Source: CAYVBE01 sp964572825
Lineage (GTDB): Bacteria; Planctomycetota; Brocadiia; SM23-32
DNA length: 64,000 bases
Direction of reading: 5' to 3'
Assembly (NCBI GenBank): GCA_964572825.1
Contig: CAZNGS010000014.1
Location: 19,308-83,307 of the forward strand
The notes below the pieces were generated by a model. That model made no database searches. It worked only from the letters and a program-made list of their open reading frames with translations, and had not been told where the DNA came from. Position numbers and translations under genes: made by a program. Each line of letters starts with the position of its first letter. Positions within the stretch are counted from its first letter, which is position 1. Below, in pieces: positions 61,150-64,000 of this stretch.

Positions 61150-61789
61150 CACACCGACGAAGATGTATGTGACCACCGATGCCGTCACGTTCGGGCTGGC
61201 GCCGGAAGGCGGGTTGCGGGTGGCGCTGATACGGCGCAGGAACGAGCCATACAGGGGCCGCTGGTGTCTGCCGGGAGGGTTTGTTGAGGAGGATGAAGAC
61301 CTGCCTCGCGCGTGCGCGCGAGAGCTTTTCGAGGAAACCGGTCTGGCGCCGGTGGCCATTTTCCAGCTCGGCGCGTGGGGCAAACCGGGCCGCGACCCAC
61401 GGGGGCGGAACGTGACCGTGGCCTACGGTGCCGTGGTGCACCCCGAGGAGCAGGACGCTGCCGCGGGCGACGACGCGGCGGACGCCGCCTGGCATCCCGT
61501 GGCGGACCTCCCGCCGCTGGGTTTCGACCACGCCGACATACTCGCGGCCGGCCTGCGGGAGCTGCGCAGGCTTGTCCGTTGCACCCACCTCGCGTTCGCG
61601 TTCCTGCCGGAGAGGTTTGCCGCCGAACAGGTCGAACACGCTCTTAACTCGCTGCTGGGGCCGGAGGAGGGCGCGGCGACGGCGGCCCACCTGCTGGAGA
61701 CCGCGGCATTGGAGCCGGTCCCGGGACAGCGGACCGAGGCCAGGTACCGCTGCACGGCCGAGGAATTCCTCTCGCCGCTCGGGCCGTGA
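61142..61789 (+). CDS. NUDIX hydrolase with C-terminal winged-helix region (NrtR-like)
   Basis: 215 residues. A complete Nudix box lies at about residues 46-68: GGFVEEDEDLPRACARELFE followed by ETGL. The first part, VTTDAVTFGLAPEGGLRVAL, and the region after about 145 (HALNSLLGPEEGAATAAHLL, ARYRCTAEEF) fit a Nudix domain followed by a winged helix, as in NrtR regulators of NAD metabolism or related ADP-ribose pyrophosphatases. The immediate neighbour is nadE, which supports a role in NAD balance. The ATG follows GAGG. Its stop is 1 bp from hisB's. Confidence 0.75.
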   Translation: MGDTPTKMYVTTDAVTFGLAPEGGLRVALIRRRNEPYRGRWCLPGGFVEEDEDLPRACARELFEETGLAPVAIFQLGAWGKPGRDPRGRNVTVAYGAVVHPEEQDAAAGDDAADAAWHPVADLPPLGFDHADILAAGLRELRRLVRCTHLAFAFLPERFAAEQVEHALNSLLGPEEGAATAAHLLETAALEPVPGQRTEARYRCTAEEFLSPLGP

Positions 61790-61790
61790 A

Positions 61791-62390
61791 TCAGAGCATG
61801 CCCTTGGTGGAGGGCACCTCGTCGGCGTGGCCGGGGTCGATCGCCACCGCGGCGCGCAGGGCGCGGGCCACAGCCTTGAAGATCGACTCGGCGACGTGGT
61901 GGCTGTTGCTGCCCCGGATCAGGTCCACGTGCATTGTCAGGCCGGCGTTAAGGCACAGGGCGTGCAGGAACTCCTCCACCAGCTCCACGTCGAACTCGCC
62001 CACCCTGGCGCTGGGGAAGGTGACCTCGAAGGCCAGGTAGCCCCGGCCGGAGATGTCCAGGCCCACCTCGCACAGGCTATCCTCCATGGGCACCCGGGCA
62101 TCGGCGAACCGCGTGATGCCCTTTTTATCGCCCAGGGCGTCCGCCAGGGCGCCGCCCAGCACGATGCCCACGTCCTCGGTGGTGTGGTGGGCGTCCACCT
62201 CGAGGTCGCCTTCTGCCTCCACGGTGAGGTCAAAACCGGCCTGCTTGCACAGCAATTCCAGCATGTGGTTCAGGAAGCCGATCCCGGTCGAGACCTCGCA
62301 GCGACCCGGTCCGTCCAGTGTCAACTCGACGCAGATGAACGTCTCGCGGGTCCTGCGCTCGGCCCGTGCGCTGCGTGCTCGCTCGCACAT
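61791..62390 (-). CDS. hisB: Imidazoleglycerol-phosphate dehydratase HisB
   Basis: 199 residues; monofunctional HisB. Metal-binding repeats are visible: GIGFLNHMLELLCKQAG (about residue 39), LEVDAHHTTEDVGIVLG (about 66), and the second set ELVEEFLHALCLNAG and GSNSHHVAESIFKAVARALR (about 160-180). It catalyses the sixth step of histidine synthesis. It starts 3 bp after the hisC stop. Confidence 0.95.
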   Translation of the reverse strand: MCERARSARAERRTRETFICVELTLDGPGRCEVSTGIGFLNHMLELLCKQAGFDLTVEAEGDLEVDAHHTTEDVGIVLGGALADALGDKKGITRFADARVPMEDSLCEVGLDISGRGYLAFEVTFPSARVGEFDVELVEEFLHALCLNAGLTMHVDLIRGSNSHHVAESIFKAVARALRAAVAIDPGHADEVPSTKGML

Positions 62391-62393
62391 TGG

Positions 62394-63464
62394 TCAGGTG
62401 CCTCCGGTGATTTCAGGGGCGGAGATGATCTGTTCCATGGCCTTCAGCAGCGCCTCCGTATCGGCGGGTGAGCCGACCGAAATGCGCAGGCAGTCGTTCA
62501 GGCGCGGCTGGTCGAAGTAGCGGACGAGGACCTTGCGTTCGAAAAGCATTTGGTGGACCCGGGCCGCGTCGGTCCCGGCGGGCACCCGGGCCAGCACGAA
62601 GTTCGTCTGCGAGGGCCAGCAGCGGAAGCCCATCCGCTCCAGCTCCTGCGTCAGCCGTGCGCGGGTCTCGTTGATTCTCTGCACGGTGCGGCGCAGCCAG
62701 TCCCGGTCCCGGATGGCGGCCGTGGCCCCCGCAATGGCCAGCGCGTCCACGTTGTAGGAATCCTTGACCTTCATCAGGCCCCGGATAAGGTGTTCCTGGG
62801 CCACGGCATAGCCAAAGCGCAGGCCCGCCAGGGCGTAGGACTTCGACAGGGTGCGGGTCACCACCACGTTGTCGTGAGCATCCACCAGGTCCAGGCAATC
62901 CTCCTCCGCGAAATCCACATATGCCTCGTCCACCAGCAGCACCCCTTGCAGCGCGGCGGCCAGTTCGCCGATCCGCGCGGGCGGCACCAGGGTGCCGCTG
63001 GGGGCGTTGGGATTGCATAGCAGCGTCAGGCGGGCGCCCGTGGACGAGAGCGCCGACGGCAGACTGTAGTCGTCCGGGAAGTCCACCTGGATCACGCGTG
63101 CCCCCTGGATGCGGGCGAGTACGGGGTAAAGACTGTACGTGGGCCACGGGAAAGCCACGACATCGCCCCCGGCGCAGATGCTGCGCATGGCGATGTTGAG
63201 CAGGTCGTCCGAGCCGTTTCCGCACAGCACCCGTTCCGGGCGGGTGCCCAGCACGTCCGCGGCCGCCGCCCGGAAGACGCTCGCAACGGGGTCGGGGTAC
63301 TTCCGCAGGTTCGCCCCGGCCGCCTCCCGCAGGGCGGCCATGACGGCGTCCGAGGGCGGGTGGGGGTTTTCGTTCGTGTTCAGCTTGACGAACCCCTCCC
63401 CTTTCGGCTGGAAGCCGGGGGCATATCCGTCCATTGCTTCGATTTCGGGCCGAAAATAGCTCAT
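62394..63464 (-). CDS. hisC: Histidinol-phosphate aminotransferase HisC
   Basis: 356 residues, class II PLP aminotransferase. KLNTNENPHPPSDAV (about 28-42), LCGNGSDDLLNIAMR, LLCNPNAPSGTLVPP, VDEAYVDFAEED and the PLP-Lys in RTLSKSYALAGLRFGYA (about residue 215) are present, with the Arg in NDCLRISVGSP near the end. It converts imidazole acetol phosphate to histidinol phosphate. The ATG at 63464 begins MSYFRPEIE; the longer frame upstream is not coding. A promoter lies at 63522-63551. Confidence 0.95.
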   Translation of the reverse strand: MSYFRPEIEAMDGYAPGFQPKGEGFVKLNTNENPHPPSDAVMAALREAAGANLRKYPDPVASVFRAAAADVLGTRPERVLCGNGSDDLLNIAMRSICAGGDVVAFPWPTYSLYPVLARIQGARVIQVDFPDDYSLPSALSSTGARLTLLCNPNAPSGTLVPPARIGELAAALQGVLLVDEAYVDFAEEDCLDLVDAHDNVVVTRTLSKSYALAGLRFGYAVAQEHLIRGLMKVKDSYNVDALAIAGATAAIRDRDWLRRTVQRINETRARLTQELERMGFRCWPSQTNFVLARVPAGTDAARVHQMLFERKVLVRYFDQPRLNDCLRISVGSPADTEALLKAMEQIISAPEITGGT

Positions 63465-63521
63465 CGCGGGCGAATCCGTTTTGAAGACGGGGCGCGCTGC
63501 TGCGTCGGAGTGATCGGACTC

Positions 63522-63551
63522 ATTATAGGCCAGCCGCCCCGGAGGCCGCAA
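63522..63551 (-). promoter_or_regulatory. Promoter of hisC-hisB
   Basis: On the minus strand a perfect TATAAT (63527-63522) lies 18 bp downstream of TTGCGG (63551-63546), about 58 bp upstream of the hisC start. Confidence 0.5.
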
Positions 63552-63795
63552 CGAACACCCGTCATTCAACTGTCTTGCTGCGGGTGCCTTCGCGCCGCTG
63601 AGGACTCTGAGCGCGGCCTGCCATGGGAGCCTCAAAGGACCGAAAGGCCCAGGGCGGTCGGGGCTTCGAGTGAGCTCGGCCGAACGTCCACAGTCGAAGC
63701 ACCGCTGCGAACCGGGCGCGGCTTCGTGCCTCATCATCGGTGGGGCGATCCCTTTATCAGTTGTATCTCTTTTTACATGCAGGTGTTCGGGAAAA

Positions 63796-63817
63796 TTCGG
63801 TTCGTTTCGTAATCGGG
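63796..63817. repeat. Dispersed repeat, copy 2
   Basis: Identical over 22 bp to 15586-15607, same orientation. The flanks are not alike beyond the core. Confidence 0.75.
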
Positions 63818-64000
63818 GTTGTTTTGAGGTCCGCATCCCTTCAAGCACCACAGGATAGCCCCGGCGTCCCCGCCGGGGGCCTCCGCGGACCGCGCTGGAC
63901 CGCGTGGACGAACACGGGACACTGCCCGGCCGCTCCGCGACAACCGCCCGCCACTGAAGGGGGAACCTGAGGGGCACCCGACTATGCGGCCTGAAGATGC

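Larger units (their letters stand above)
63465..64000. other. Non-coding end of the window
   Basis: 536 bp with the hisC promoter and the second copy of the 22-bp dispersed repeat. Open frames here (for example 63360-63812) have no recognisable product. Confidence 0.6.

Overview
The window is a GC-rich, densely packed stretch of a Gram-negative chromosome, about 45 intact genes plus several remnants. Several things point to the Planctomycetota or a close PVC-type relative: a large type II secretion (T2SS) locus, Kdo/LPS genes, a protein-kinase-like/TPR/FGE fusion, a PQQ-propeller protein with a methyltransferase-like N-terminus, a DUF6785-like membrane protein, a CFI-box C-terminus, a sulfatase next to SGNH hydrolases, and short dispersed intergenic repeats. 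The assignment is an inference from gene content. No rRNA, tRNA or CRISPR array was seen.

Region 1 (1-13471, + strand) looks like a secreted carbohydrate-degradation cluster. It holds the end of a sulfatase, a second sulfatase broken at its active-site motif, two SGNH-type esterase-like proteins, a parallel beta-helix protein with a CBM9-like tail, a GH-A-like glycosidase, and two PQQ-type propeller paralogues. One paralogue is exported and carries a degenerate methyltransferase-like N-terminus; the other has lost its N-terminus. A polytopic membrane protein follows on the other strand (13494-15452).

Region 2 (15453-20684) begins with a long intergenic segment containing a dispersed repeat and a four-helix-bundle remnant. 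Then come a small membrane protein, an XRE-type regulator and a sugar-oxidoreductase group (Gfo/Idh/MocA, sugar isomerase-like, aldo/keto reductase). The group is interrupted by a MITE-like element and a perfect 154-bp tandem duplication. Region 3 (20689-24082, - strand) is a pyruvate dehydrogenase-type operon (E1 alpha, E1 beta, E2) whose E2 carries two subunit-binding domains.

Region 4 (24867-43419) is the secretion region. A 1980-residue exported protein (gingipain-like core, four Fn3-like repeats, Gly-rich stretch, CFI-box C-terminus) lies 1 bp upstream of gspC. Convergent to these is an overlapping operon gspL-M-K-D-E-F-G-H-I-J. GspE seems to start at AUU, and GspI and GspJ lack the usual Gly before the prepilin cleavage site. 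A secreted protein of unknown function precedes gspL.

Region 5 (43658-63464) is mostly housekeeping: dksA-like/lspA, an FHA-GAF-PP2C regulator, purN, a GH52-like glycosidase, an operon kdsD-kdsC-SDR-M20 peptidase, an operon of pseudokinase/FGE-like protein, Kdo kinase-like protein and cupin, xerD, a ybgC-like thioesterase, trpG/pabA, a damaged nadE with an NrtR-like NUDIX gene, and hisC-hisB. The final 536 bp are non-coding and hold a second copy of the dispersed repeat. Several promoters share an unusual -35 element, TTGCAA.
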